Shown here: positions 49,901 to 61,067 of the stretch, piece by piece
Position numbering within the stretch: position 1 is the stretch's first letter
Layout: the number at the start of each line of letters is the position of its first letter
NCBI RefSeq assembly: GCF_910592395.1
Contig: NC_088315.1
Coordinates: 436,501-500,500 of the forward strand
DNA: 64,000 nucleotides
Source of the DNA: Lineus longissimus
Taxonomy: Eukaryota > Nemertea > Pilidiophora > Heteronemertea > Lineidae
Direction of reading: 5' to 3'
The notes under the pieces: generated by a model
Told to the model about the DNA's origin: nothing
Database searches by the model: none
Seen by the model: the letters and a program-made list of their open reading frames with translations, nothing else
Program-made: the position numbers and the translations under genes

Positions 49901-52900
49901 TTGCTGTCCGAATCCTAGAGTTCGAGCCTCAAAACTACAATTCGGAGGACATCTCTTACATCAAAGAGGGTTTAGAGGGCGCGAAGGCCAATATGAGGAG
50001 AGCATCAAGGCCTGAGTCAACACACGTTTTCCTATTAGAAGAATTGTCTAGGTGCCACTGGTATAAACATACACACTCTGAACTACCAAACAGCCCTCGA
50101 CAGTTCAGGTTGTCTGAATCTCTAATGCAATGACTCTCGAGAGCTAGAGGCACTGCTTGGCACCTACAATAGAGGAATTGTTTCTAGTGAACAGGAAATT
50201 TGTTGGGGGGGGGGGGGGTCAAGTTGATGCATTCGCCTATATGTTGTCCTAACTCTGTTGGCAAATTCATCCCCTGCTGCATAATACAAAGGGATGTGAG
50301 AAATGGCTGTGTGTCCCGTAGCCACTGAACGACCCATGCAGTACAAGGGCTAGGCAAAGAGGCCAATGAGGCCTGCCAGTTGTGCCACGTCCATGCCTAG
50401 GACCTACTGGTAGCCCACTTGAAAGCATGGGTGTGCGGCTGGCCCGAATTCGTGCATATATGTACATGCAATACACACATCATCATGCACATTCACATTG
50501 TCTAAACACGATGGACAGCCCTGGATCGACTGGGTCACTGTCTGCAGAACTTGCAAAACTTCATCTTAGCGAATCTTCCAGTACACTTACCATGAGGCTC
50601 TAATTCGGATGGAGCGAATTCTTCATCAGCGACCGCTACTGCACAGAGTGTGTTCAGAACGTGTTGACTCGGTGTTCAGAACATGTTGGCTCGGTGTTCT
50701 GAACGTGTTGACTCGGTGTTCAGAACGTGTTGACTCTGTGTTCTGAACACTTTCCAAGTGTTTTCACTTTATATGGAATGAGGGCAAGCTGTGAATTCTA
50801 GTTACATGTAGTTTGCGTGCTCTTGAGTTGTTCATGAGAGCAAATGTATGTTAGGAGCAAAAGGTCTTGACATCTCCTCATGGCTTCACTGAGACTATTA
50901 CCAATTGATGGTGTGCGGTTTATAGTTATTTTACAGAACAAACATTGACACTTCTACTTTAAAATGATGCCTTTCAATTAACGGAACCAGTAATCTTAAA
51001 GAAAAATGCCTGTGAAAAACTTCTACGCCTTCTCTATACATGGCTGCTTCTGCTTATTCATGTATCACAGCATTTTCTCAACCCAAAAAAAAGCCAAGGC
51101 GAATCATTGAATATCTGGGAAACCGCAGCAAATGTGACATAACTTTTGAGGTTATGGACTCATAAATTCAGACTTTTTTCTTATCATGATATTTTCAAAC
51201 TGTTTCTATAATGGGCAATTCATTTTGAAACAGGGAAATTCCCCTTTAAGAGGTAAGGTTAGATAACTGCACTTATCTTTCCCGTTTTATGTAATTTATG
51301 AGGAGTTACTGACCAAAAAAATTACTTTTTGCCAAAATATAATCATTACCGATACCACCGCAGCTTTTGACTGGATTTTAGAGAAAGAAAACTTTTGTGT
51401 CTGCTATTTACTGCCCGTTTATGCTCTTGTTGTGTTTCCAGTGGCAAATGTAGCAAACAAATAAATCGGGCTGCTTTAAACGTTGAATTGTTTCCAAATT
51501 GCTTAAATTTCAGATGGAGGGTGTCCAGTTATTTAATGATGTACAGTATAGTTGTGAATCATTGTGTATTGCAAGATAAATTTGAATATCATTTTTTGTG
51601 ATTAGAGTCGACAGAATTAATCGGGGATTATAAGCAAGAGCTAGGGAGTCAAATAAGTATGTTAGTCTTCGAGTATGCACAGTTCAGAGTTGGTTGTTCG
51701 TTGGGTTTTATTTAGTTTTGATGTACTGATAGAGAGGAAAGATTCCAATCTGTGACTTCTTGTAACTAATATGGCCTAACCGTCTCGATCATGCCTCCGA
51801 CACAGGCCAAAAGATTGTAAGAAGGAATCCACAGATGTCCACATGCAGAGGAATCTTCGAGCCCTCTTTGGGTTTCTCACTCCCTTTTCTGCCTGAACCC
51901 TTTCACAATGCTTTGACCCCTTCCTGACACTTGAGGCCTGTGGCTATAATGTTGCACTGTGGGGGGGGGGGGCAATCTGCCCCCAAAGGTCAAGGAGGAT
52001 TTGGGGCCGCAGGGCCCTTGGTCTTACGTATTGCCCAATTACGTAGGCCTATGAATTTGAACAATGCCGATGAGTAGGCCTATATCATGACATAGATGGT
52101 ACAAAGCAATAAACTGACTTACCGAAATCTTCTTCATGGGCGATGGCCGATGATGATGACAGATATGTCTATCGTTTGCTCGAATTCGGTATCATACCTG
52201 ATGCGATGCGAATGTTTTATCGTATACCACAACATGAATATGAATATCCACTTCCTCTACAACGAAAGAAAGCGAGTCATCCCACGTGTTCAAGAAAGTT
52301 AGCAAAGCTCAATATATCACGAAAGCTATACATACATTCAGTGATACATGTACTTCACAATGTAACGTTCTCTGCACTCCCCGTCAGTGTATCACAACAG
52401 TCAACAAATTTAGGCCTACCTTCGACTGTTCAAATCATGATGATAACCATCATCATCTTCATCATCTCACCACTACACAATGTAAATCGCCACTGATTAC
52501 ATCAAAGATGAAAGATTGGCCGCACCCGGAAGTAGGCCTACCCAGTCTCACACACCAGTTTTTCGGAGCGCAGGTTCTCATTTTCACGTACAGTTTCTGT
52601 TATGCACTTGGCAACAAGTGTTCATAGCCGTAAGGTCAGATACATAAACACCATGACAATGAGGGCCTAAGTTTCATGCATATAGGTGTACGTGTATAGA
52701 AACTGCTCTCTGTCCCTAATTGTCAGTGGACTGCGATATCAGTTTCTATAGAAATCAGATTATATAGGCCTAGGCCTATGCCAAAATTATTGAATCATTT
52801 GCTTCTTCTTTCCAGTACATCAGCTTTTTAGTGTTGATCATCCTGATAGAGATAGCTGTGGGAGTTTTGGGCGTGTTGATGCTGTTCGTCTACAAGGCTG

Positions 52901-55234
52901 AGACTGAGGATATCCTCAGAGGCGGAATGTTGACAGCCATGGACAGTTATGGCAAAGACGATGAGGCGGTGACAAAGGGATGGGATTTTATCCAACAAGA
53001 GGTATCCTACTTATATATCACTTGAAAGCCTATAGGCCACCCTACTAGCGTCAGGCGCGGATCCAGGGGGCAAACCATACTCATGCCCCGCCCCTATTTC
53101 ATGACAAAAATTTACCATGAAACTTAGAACACACCGGAAATTTTGTTGAGAAATGCAGTGCACGCCCTATCTTTGTCCGGATCCTCTGCCGACTTATCGG
53201 CTGTGAATCGTCCTGAAGTATCCCATTATTACTAGGTCCTATGACGGAGAACCTTTAGATGTCACTTAAAGGTTATCCTCCCCAGCCCCCCCCCCCCCCC
53301 CGCCGCTCATGCATGATCAGTACCACAATTTCTATATGTAATTTCAGTTCGTATGCTGTGGTACCAACGGACCAATAGACTGGGAAAATAAGACCAGCAT
53401 ACTGGTAAGTCCAACCTCAGTGAAAATACACTGGAATTGCCAGTTTTCTGGGAAAGGCCGAAACCTTCTTTCAACTAACCTAATATCACAATAATACAGT
53501 GCATGATGTTTTTACATAAATCACTTTTACAATACATGTACTATAAACTTGATTAAACAATTACATGTAACTCCTACAATTTTCTGAACAAGATTTAACG
53601 AATATCTTGTTGTCTTGTCATAATGAACAATATCTGAAAATACCAAATAAAAACAACCAGAGCATTGAATCATCTTATCATGGCACACAACGAATAAACT
53701 TTTTGACAAATATCGGGTTTATGAGCACACTGGGGCCCAAAGAGATTTACAAATATACATGTATACAGGCAGAAATAGGTGGACAACATGAACTACCTTG
53801 AGACTGGACAATACTGCACTGGAGGCAGGTGGGCTGAACGGAAAGTTCCTGTCGACGTACAGTTTACCATAAGGCCGTGTGGATACTTCGAATTCGTGCA
53901 CGAATGAATTTATTTCGATGGGAAATGCGAACTGCACTGGCGTATTGGAAGTGGCAGCGAGCCCGCACGGTAACCCGAAATAGAACAGTCCGATATTTCG
54001 TGGCTGGTGAAATTGAGGGTTGTGATTAAGGAGTTCACCCCGCAAAAATGTGAACAAATATCCGGACGAGTCTATTGTGACCCGCAACACACTAGTTCTT
54101 ATTTGTTCAGTTGATCATTACAACACCACCTAACGACCCCACCCATTAACCCATGCTCTCACTGAAGCAATCTTCACTTCAGAATTTAACAGTACCGGGC
54201 GTTCCCTATTCCTGCTGCGTCCATGGTGAGACGTTTGACAAAGACAATCAGCGATATGTTGCAAATAACTACACGGTGTGTCAGAAGGAAGCTGGCGAAA
54301 TATTCAAATTTAATAAAACAGATGTCAAATACGTATACAAAAATGTAAGTATGAGGGGATCAATTACTCAAGGTGCCTTTTCAGTCAGAGTGCGGACACG
54401 AAATTCAAGATGGTCGCCATAGTGGCCATGTTTGAGAGCCGACGACGACATGACTTTTGGTTCAAATAATAGTTGGTTCTAACCACGGACAAACACACAA
54501 CCACGGGCCCTGGCCCACGGAGCCATCGGAACGGCGAGAGACATAAGACCATGCAGAGCGGTTGCTGTTTTGTGTCATAACTGCAAGTTTTTCCCTTCCA
54601 CTTCCTTGTTCTCTTCCTTTTCTTGTGGGTTCGACATCGAATGTGGCGTTTAGTAATTCGTGAGCCCTGCAAAGGATGGGCGGTCATGAAGCAGCTTCTT
54701 CTAGTTCTTCTCGCCCCGTAGTTTGATGTCTGGCCAGTAGCTCTCGCACACCGCCAGTAAGAGATGTCACACGAGGATATCGAATGGAATCTGGCATTCA
54801 ATACTCTTTATTGATCTTAGTCTTGGCGAGTACCATTACGACGACGGGCGTAAACCGACTGACCGAACATCTTTCTTTTTGTCTTCCAGGGTTGTTATGC
54901 TTCCATTCAGACCTTTCTAACGGAGAGTAGCATCACCATAGCGGCTGTTGGACTTGGTATTGCTTTATTAGAGGTAAGAACGTCTGTCATGGATTGTTTT
55001 AAAGGGAACACTCTGTTTCGAAATTGTCAATTTTAGAGAAGTTTTGCAAACACCGAAAAATGAGTTTTCTCGAAGATATCTTAGCGCTCAGTGTGGACGC
55101 ATTGCAAACATGTTTTAATTGCCAAACTAACTGGTAGTGGGCTTCTTTTTCTTTAGATCTTCGGATTGGTGCTAGCGTGCTGCGTGTGTTGCCAGATCAA
55201 CAAAGGAACATATTCATACAACAATTATGATTAA
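46906..55234 (+). CDS. Tetraspanin, six-cysteine large loop
   Basis: Seven exons join in frame, all phase 0: 46906-46962, 48588-48800, 52816-53001, 53348-53404, 54183-54344, 54890-54973, 55157-55234 (837 nt, 278 aa). Tetraspanins organise membrane microdomains with integrins and other partners. Four membrane segments lie near residues 8-32, 52-75, 92-114 and 236-262. The large extracellular loop has the signature CCG (155-157), a PxSCC motif (179-183) and two further single cysteines, giving six in all. It also has several N-glycosylation sequons (NKT, NLT, NYT). Cysteines near the N-terminus (MNCFTC) and after TM4 (CCVCC) are likely palmitoylation sites. The tail YSYNNYD is tyrosine-rich. 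A poly(A) signal lies at 55712. The subfamily was not determined. Introns 1, 2 and 5 are long and hold repeats and decayed exon-like pieces. Confidence 0.93.
47813..47893. repeat. 27-bp tandem repeat, 3 units
   Basis: The unit beginning TTCGACATAGATGGCC occurs at 47813, 47840 and 47867 without mismatches. It lies inside tetraspanin intron 1. Confidence 0.95.
49116..49152 (+). pseudogene. Decayed copy of part of tetraspanin exon 2
   Basis: GGTGCTATGGAGCGATCCGT followed by GGGAGCAAATGCATGA resembles the exon 2 end at 48758-48790 (GGTGCTGTGGAGCTATTCGT then GAGAGCAAATGCTTG). The rest of the exon is not present, and no donor follows at the expected place. A weaker trace (TTCATGAGAGCAAATGTATG) lies near 50829. 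Confidence 0.55.
50650..50750. repeat. 22-bp imperfect tandem repeat, about 4-5 units
   Basis: GTGTTCAGAACGTGTTGACTCG and close variants (ACATGTTGG, TTCTGAAC) repeat from 50650 at 22-bp spacing, inside tetraspanin intron 2. Confidence 0.9.
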
Positions 55235-55711
55235 TGACTCTATCATCCTTGACTCTAATCAATCATAAGCATCTCTGAACAAGTTATAACAATCATGTAG
55301 TTGTCAAAGTGACACATAGCATAGCGTTCTTCATTGGTCCAATGTCATAGTCATTTGGTTTGAAAGTGTCCAAGGGTCCGCGAAACACAGGATTCTAGAA
55401 ACTATTTACGGTCATCACCTCCGTAGACCCATATACCATAATCTGTCAGAATACAATGGGGCCAGATATTTTTCCAGGGGATATTTTCTCCTTCCTAACC
55501 GGTATAGATTATGACTGCGATTTAAGCGCTGATAAAGGTGACATTCATGCCTATGACATGTATATAGGTTGGCATGTATATATGAGCTATTAGATTGTGC
55601 ATTGGTATATTATTCTCTGACGGAAGAGCAAGTGTGGGGACACTGTGAAGGCAGAGACAACTGGTTTGTATATCCGTGTATTATTCACTTGTACATACTG
55701 TTTTGAATGCG

Positions 55712-55717
55712 AATAAA
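55712..55717 (+). terminator. Poly(A) signal of the tetraspanin
   Basis: AATAAA within GCGAATAAATATTT, ~480 bp after the stop codon, followed by a T/GT-rich stretch. Confidence 0.6.
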
Positions 55718-55966
55718 TATTTTTTGGTTATCACAAGTATTGCCTGTACGTTTTGGTAATTTCTAAGGAACAACCATATCTGGAGGACAGTTTTAACATC
55801 CCTCGGCGTCTCTAGTTCGAGACTTTCACCATTAAAAATCTTGCAAGACCAATCCATCTAATTTAGTCCATGAGACCAGTCGGAAACTGTCCTGAGAGCT
55901 CCACCTTTTTACAAAAACGATGAGAGAGTAGAGACAGTCCAAATCGGCCCTGCCGGCAGCTCCAGG

Positions 55967-57117
55967 GTCTTGGCCAAGCGGTGTGACAGATGAGACAGTC
56001 ACAATCAGACCAAAGCTGCCCTGGCAGCTCCAGGGTCTTGGCCAAGCGGTGTGACAGATGAGACAGTCACAATCAGACCAAAGCTGCCCTGGCAGCTCCA
56101 GGGTCTTGGCCAAGCGGTGTGACAGATGAGACAGTCACAATCAGACCAAAGCTTGCCTGGCGGCTCCAGGGTCTTGGCCAAGCGGTGTGACAGATGAGAC
56201 AGTCACAATCAGACCAAAGCTGCCCTGGCAGCTCCAGGGTCTTGGCCAAGCGGTGTGACAGATGAGACAGTCACAATCAGACCAAAGCTGCCCTGGCAGC
56301 TCCAGGGTCTTGGCCAAGCGGTGTGACAGATGAGACAGTCACAATCAGACCAAAGCTTGCCTGGCGGCTCCAGGGTCTTGGCCAAGCGGTGTGACAGATG
56401 AGACAGTCACAATCAGACCAAAGCTGCCCTGGCAGCTCCAGGGTCTTGGCCAAGCGGTGTGACAGATGAGACAGTCACAATCAGACCAAAGCTGGCCTGG
56501 CAGCTCCAGGGTCTTGGCCAAGCGGTGTGACAGATGAGACAGTCACAATCAGACCAAAGCTGGCCTGGCAGCTCCAGGGTCTTGGCCAAGCGGTGTGACA
56601 GAAGAGACAGTCACAATCAGACCAAAGCTGCCCTGGCAGCTCCAGGGTCTTGGCCAAGCGGTGTGACAGATGAGACAGTCACAATCAGACCAAAGCTGCC
56701 CTGGTGGCTCCAGGGTCTTGGCCAAGCGGTGTGACAGATCAGACAGTCACAATCAGACCAAAGCTGCCCTGGCAGCTCCAGGGTCTTGGCCAAGCGGTGT
56801 GACAGATGAGACAGTCACAATCAGACCAAAGCTTGCCTGGCAGCTCCAGGGTCTTGGCCAAGCGGTGTGACAGATGAGACAGTCACAATCAGACTAAAGC
56901 TTGCCTGGCGGCTCCAGGGTCTTGGCCAAGCGGTGTGACAGATGAGACAGTCACAATCAGACTAAAGCTTGCCTGGCGGCTCCAGGGTCTTGGCCAAGCG
57001 GTGTGACAGATGAGACAGTCACAATCAGACCAAAGCTGGCCTGGCAGCTCCAGGGTCTTGGCCAAGCGGTGTGACAGATGAGACAGTCACAATCAGACCA
57101 AAGCTGGCCTGGCGGCT
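55967..57117. repeat. 68-bp satellite array, about 17 units
   Basis: Units start GTCTTGGCCAAGCGGTGTGA at 55967, 56035 and so on every 68 bp, and carry GACAGTCACAATCAGAC and CCTGGCAGCTCCAGG. Interior units differ mainly at a few positions (GCTGCCCTGG, GCTGGCCTGG or GCTTGCCTGG; GCAGC or GCGGC). The flanks (about 55840-55966 and 57118-57200) hold strongly diverged units, as expected if unequal exchange homogenises the centre. No spacers are present, so it is not a CRISPR. Long open frames through it arise from the repeat and are not trusted as genes. Confidence 0.97.
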
Positions 57118-57250
57118 TGACATTTTTAAGACTAAGAGAATGTGACAACCAGGCCAAATCCAACCGGACGTCTTGCCAATACGATAAGAGAGATCTTCAC
57201 TGCCTCACAGAACACACGACCGCTACAAGAATTGTAAAATCTCTTTAGTC

Positions 57251-57256
57251 TTTATT
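57251..57256 (-). terminator. Possible poly(A) signal of Kish-A
   Basis: AATAAA on the minus strand (CCAATAAAGAC), ~740 bp beyond the Kish-A stop codon. Another AATAAA at 57492..57487 is an alternative. Confidence 0.45.
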
Positions 57257-57990
57257 GGTGCTGCCATCCGAGCTCAGAAAGTACAACTAGTACTCTGCTC
57301 CTTTGTCACAACCTGACGAGATGAGCCTCAAGTAGGACATGAAGAAATTGAAGACATACATGTAGTGCCATCCTTCAATGTCACAACATATACATTACTG
57401 TCACCAATCTCTACAAGTTTACCATGCATGGAGAATAACGATGTGACAAATAATACAACACCGAATATACTGAAATGTTCATTACATTTATTTATACAAT
57501 ATACATGTAGTACATTTACAAATGATTTCAATGAATGTTTGAAAATACAGCTAATGCAAATTTAAATTGTTCCCGCAACACAATAATCTGACAGTATTTG
57601 AAAAAAAAAGTCTGCTTGACTCACTATTGCTGCATTGACAGACACCCAAGGTGAAACCTACAGATGGCAGAAAATATCTCCAGCACCATAAGTTTTCATC
57701 TATAGTCTTCAATTTGACTTTCGTATGACTGCAGAGGACCCAAGCTGTCAGACTGAGCCGTGCCTACATCACCATCTCCATGCATACCGTAGCTGTGAGC
57801 TCAGTAAGACAAGACTAGGAGGACTCCACCATCAAACTCTACTGCAGACCTCAGCTGACTTGATTGAGGTGTGAGTTCATTATTCCTTCAGATGTTTTGA
57901 AGACTTTAGCATGGCCAGACAGACTTCGGTAGACCATATTATAGTTCTCTCCTTGACATTGCAGGTTTCCCCCTGCCAGCCTTGACCATG

Positions 57991-58675
57991 CTACTGCCAG
58001 AATAAGATACTGAATGCCATGGCAACACAGCACACTGCCACATATGGACTTTTTCTCTCACCTGGAATAACAAATTGATTTTAAAGGTAAAATGAAGAAG
58101 CCAGATAACAAGTGGGAGAAAGAAAGAAATTGCCTGATCCACTAAAAACCGTGTTGGTTTTGTTTCTCCAGATGCTTAGTATTGGTTCTTGCAATTAGAA
58201 ACAGCACAATTGTATCATCAAATTCACTACACATGAAGCAAATAATTACCAATTCTGGCACATTTCCAAAAAATTCCAAGAAGTCTGAAATAAAGAATAG
58301 AGAAATAAAGTGATTTAGGAAGAAATTGAAATAATCGCCCAGGTACTTAGGTAGAACATCCACATTCCGATAGAAATCTCATCTATTCCTAGCACTGCAT
58401 GGAGAGTTGAACAAATGTCAATTTTAATACCTGATTTCTGAACACTAATGCTCATGCTGTCTTCGGTGGAGAGATAAACCTCAATAATATGAATATAATT
58501 TTAGTCTGACAAGATATCTGCAACTATGCCCTAGGCTTAGCTCATCAACTTGCTGATACACTTACCCCTCCTTATTTCGGTCCAATAGACTAGGTACTAT
58601 AGATCTCAGATAAGCACACGTGCAGATTAGGAGTAAAACCACTGTCAGTAAACTTTGGAAATTGAATAAAGCAGA
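57991..58675 (-). CDS. TMEM167A: Protein Kish-A (TMEM167A), small Golgi membrane protein
   Basis: Three minus-strand exons are clear: 58675..58566, 58284..58250 and 58061..57991, with GT..AG introns of phases 2 and 1. They give 71 codons plus stop. With a start methionine from an upstream exon, the length is 72 aa, the usual size of Kish-A. The sequence is highly conserved: [19 protein letters not shown] forms the first membrane segment, then [20 protein letters not shown] and [12 protein letters not shown], and a second hydrophobic segment ending LFWQ. Kish is needed in the early secretory pathway and for constitutive secretion in Drosophila. The first listed exon begins directly with SALFNF after the acceptor TTTCAG, so the ATG must lie in a separate exon. 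The gene converges on the tetraspanin, with the 68-bp satellite between their 3' ends. Confidence 0.95.
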
Positions 58676-59170
58676 CTGAAACGAGAAAAAGAATAGGCAT
58701 GATGTATATTCACTGAGGGCAATATGCATAATTTGGCCATAATTCAATTAAACATAAATTGTTAAAAATTGTAAGGAAAAATCGGGTAATCCTTTATCTT
58801 TTATTTTTAGCATCTAACCACAGGTTTTTAATTTCTTGTATGCCTAGGCCCAATAGGCCTAGTCTTCTCCAAGATGTTGAGAAATCTTGAAAATCGCTCT
58901 CAAATTCATAATTTCTGATGGTTTGATGACGTTGCGTCACTCATGACACAACTTGTCCGCCAGTGCATTTCATTGCATTTAGGCCAGCAGAGGAAAGTAT
59001 CTTACTGCAACGTCAACATTTCTGGTATGGTTGTAGTCAGAACAAAGTTTTGAATGGATTAAAACGGTGGGACAAGCTGGGAAGATTCATTTGAGGTAGG
59101 TTTCATCAATATAAATTGTAAAATAGAGGCCTATCAATCATGCCTATGCCCATCCATTCCATGGCTTACC

Positions 59171-59667
59171 AGTCAGAACGGCCCCTGGCCTTGGTCAAAA
59201 CGGCCCTGCTTTAATAGAGTCAAAACGGCCCCGGGTCAAAACGGCCCTGGGTAGTTTAGTGGTAGTTAGGGGTGGCCAGGGCCTTGAGCAGAGGGGAGTT
59301 GAGGGTGTCAGCTGATAGTATTCCATCCTGAGGAAATCTTTTCAAGAGATACTTTTAAAGTCTTTGATGGCAGGGTCTATAGAGCAAGCGCAAGTATAGT
59401 TCAAATTACAGTGCTCTGGACACGACATGTTTTTTAGTCAGAAGGGTGTGGGGTATCTGTCAACTACCCTGTTAACTCCCAGTGACAGGAAGGAACAGAA
59501 ACTACTCTCTGCTCAACTACCCTCTGCTCAAGGCCCTGGCCACCCCTAACTACCACTAAACTATCCAGGGCCGCTTTGACCCGGGGCCGTTTAGACTCTA
59601 TTAAAGCAGGGCCGTTTTGACTCTATTAAAGCAGGGCCGTTTTGACCAGCCAGGGGCAGTTCCGACT
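59171..59667. mobile_element. Foldback/MITE-like element, ~125-bp inverted arms
   Basis: The left arm (59171-59297) starts AGTCAGAACGGCCCCTGGCC. The right arm (59517-59667) is its reverse complement with few mismatches plus one extra copy of a ~25-bp internal block (GACTCTATTAAAGCAGGGCC). Both arms contain repeated AAAACGGCC-type motifs. The ~220-bp centre has no open frame of note. No clear target-site duplication was seen. Confidence 0.8.
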
Positions 59668-59883
59668 TGATAACCCATTCCATGCCATCATCATGGCCCA
59701 CTTCACGAATCACGTCGGATAAAACCAAAGACTATGATTAATGAGAACGACGGATCAGCTTGATTATCCCCAGTAATGTAGAGGGAAACTATTACAATCA
59801 ATTGCGACGAATAACTTTATTCACTTCTATCTCTTAATTGATGAAAATAGATCTTTATTTCGTGTCGACGTGGAAATGCCTAC

Positions 59884-59886
59884 CAT
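59884..59886 (-). other. TMEM167A: Candidate start-codon exon of Kish-A
   Basis: On the minus strand GAAGATG|GTAGGC gives an ATG followed at once by a usable donor, which would join in phase to TCTGCT at 58675 to give MSALFNF. Other ATG|GT sites may exist upstream. The context and an upstream CCAAT-like motif near 59939 are suggestive only. Confidence 0.35.
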
Positions 59887-60014
59887 CTTCCACCATTACC
59901 GCAGCCGACGAAATTTCATAACGGCTGATTTGATTGGATAACAATTTTATTTCTGTAAATTTCATCCAATCGAAATGGCCTTTACAAATTTATGTAAGAT
60001 ATTATTGGTAGATG

Positions 60015-60630
60015 GCGACACTTCCCTAGAATTTGGGCGATTTGTTACATCCTCGATGTACACTTCGAATGATGTCGAAGTTCTACTAGAGATAACAGGT
60101 GACGCTACCTTTAGTTCATAACGTGGGAAATACGATGCTAAGACAAGGGGAGAGTTGAGAATGGGGGAGAATTCAAGGGGAGAATTCAAGGGGAGAATTC
60201 AAGGGGAGAATTCAAGGGGAGAATTCAAAGGGGAGAATTCAAGTACAAGGTATAAGGTTATTTAGGGCGTTCATGTTTGGCCGGAGATTTTCTGCAATTC
60301 GACTCCCGTCCCCCGTTCCCCCGAGGCCGAAGTGGTGTCTCACTGCTTGAAGGGATTTGGGTCATATTTTCCCCAAACAGCTTCTCTTCATCGGGTTGCT
60401 GCTCTAAGGGTTCTGCGACTCCTTACACTAGGCTAGGAAATTCTTCCAGGCCTAGTCTCTCGAAGTTGACGGTCTTAGGGGAGCGAGGCTAATTCGTATT
60501 TCCCACGTTATGAACTGATGGTGGCCAAGGCCTTGGATGGTGGCGTCACCTGTTATTTGTAGGAGAACTTCGACATCCTTCGAAGTGTACATCGAAGATG
60601 TAACAAATAGCGGAATTTGGAGAAGATGGC
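60015..60630. repeat. Inverted repeat with ~120-bp arms
   Basis: Segment 60015-60135 matches the reverse complement of 60495-60630: GTATTTCCCACGTTATGAAC, GAACTTCGACATC and GAAGTGTACATCGA are shared. The right arm has an extra ~18 bp (GCCAAGGCCTTGGATG). The spacer contains a short 13-bp tandem repeat at ~60167-60243. Confidence 0.8.
60167..60243. repeat. 13-bp tandem repeat, about 6 units
   Basis: AAGGGGAGAATTC is repeated head to tail in the spacer of the surrounding inverted repeat; one unit has an extra A. Confidence 0.9.
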
Positions 60631-61067
60631 CCTCGGTCTTTCAAGTCAAGTAACTTTGGTAGGGCCTAGGTTTTGCTAAAATATCAGTATATTTACTAAC
60701 TTCTAATCATATCATATTGTATAAACCTTTTGCCTATAGTTTGATCTGACATTTGGTGCTTGACAGTGGAAGAAAACGCTATTTTGTTTTGGATGAAAAT
60801 TTGTCCTGATCCACTCTCCTCTCTAGGCCTCGACTCTAATCTACTCTCTAGGCCCCCTAGGCCTAGGCCTACTAGCCACTAGCCAGTATTCATTATGAAT
60901 AGGCCTACCGCCTTTATTTTTGGCCTAACTGCAGAATAGCCGGGACAGCAGTAGCTCTGTACAGTATGTACACTCTCTCCCTCTGTACATTATGTACACA
61001 TTCCTATCATTTTAGCACAGTGACTGACACTGACAGTGTCCCGGGTATTCTGCAGTTGCTCATTTTT

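Noticed and set aside
49801-50133. 110-codon plus-strand frame in tetraspanin intron 2
   Set aside because: The tetraspanin exons join in phase without it, the residues match no tetraspanin region, and no family is recognised.
54385-54801. 138-codon minus-strand frame in tetraspanin intron 5
   Set aside because: The Arg/Cys/Ser-rich composition looks non-coding, there is no domain, and it lies inside a well-defined intron.
55967-57117. Resemblance of the 68-bp arrays to a CRISPR array
   Set aside because: Whole units repeat directly with no unique spacers, no cas genes are present, and the window is clearly eukaryotic.
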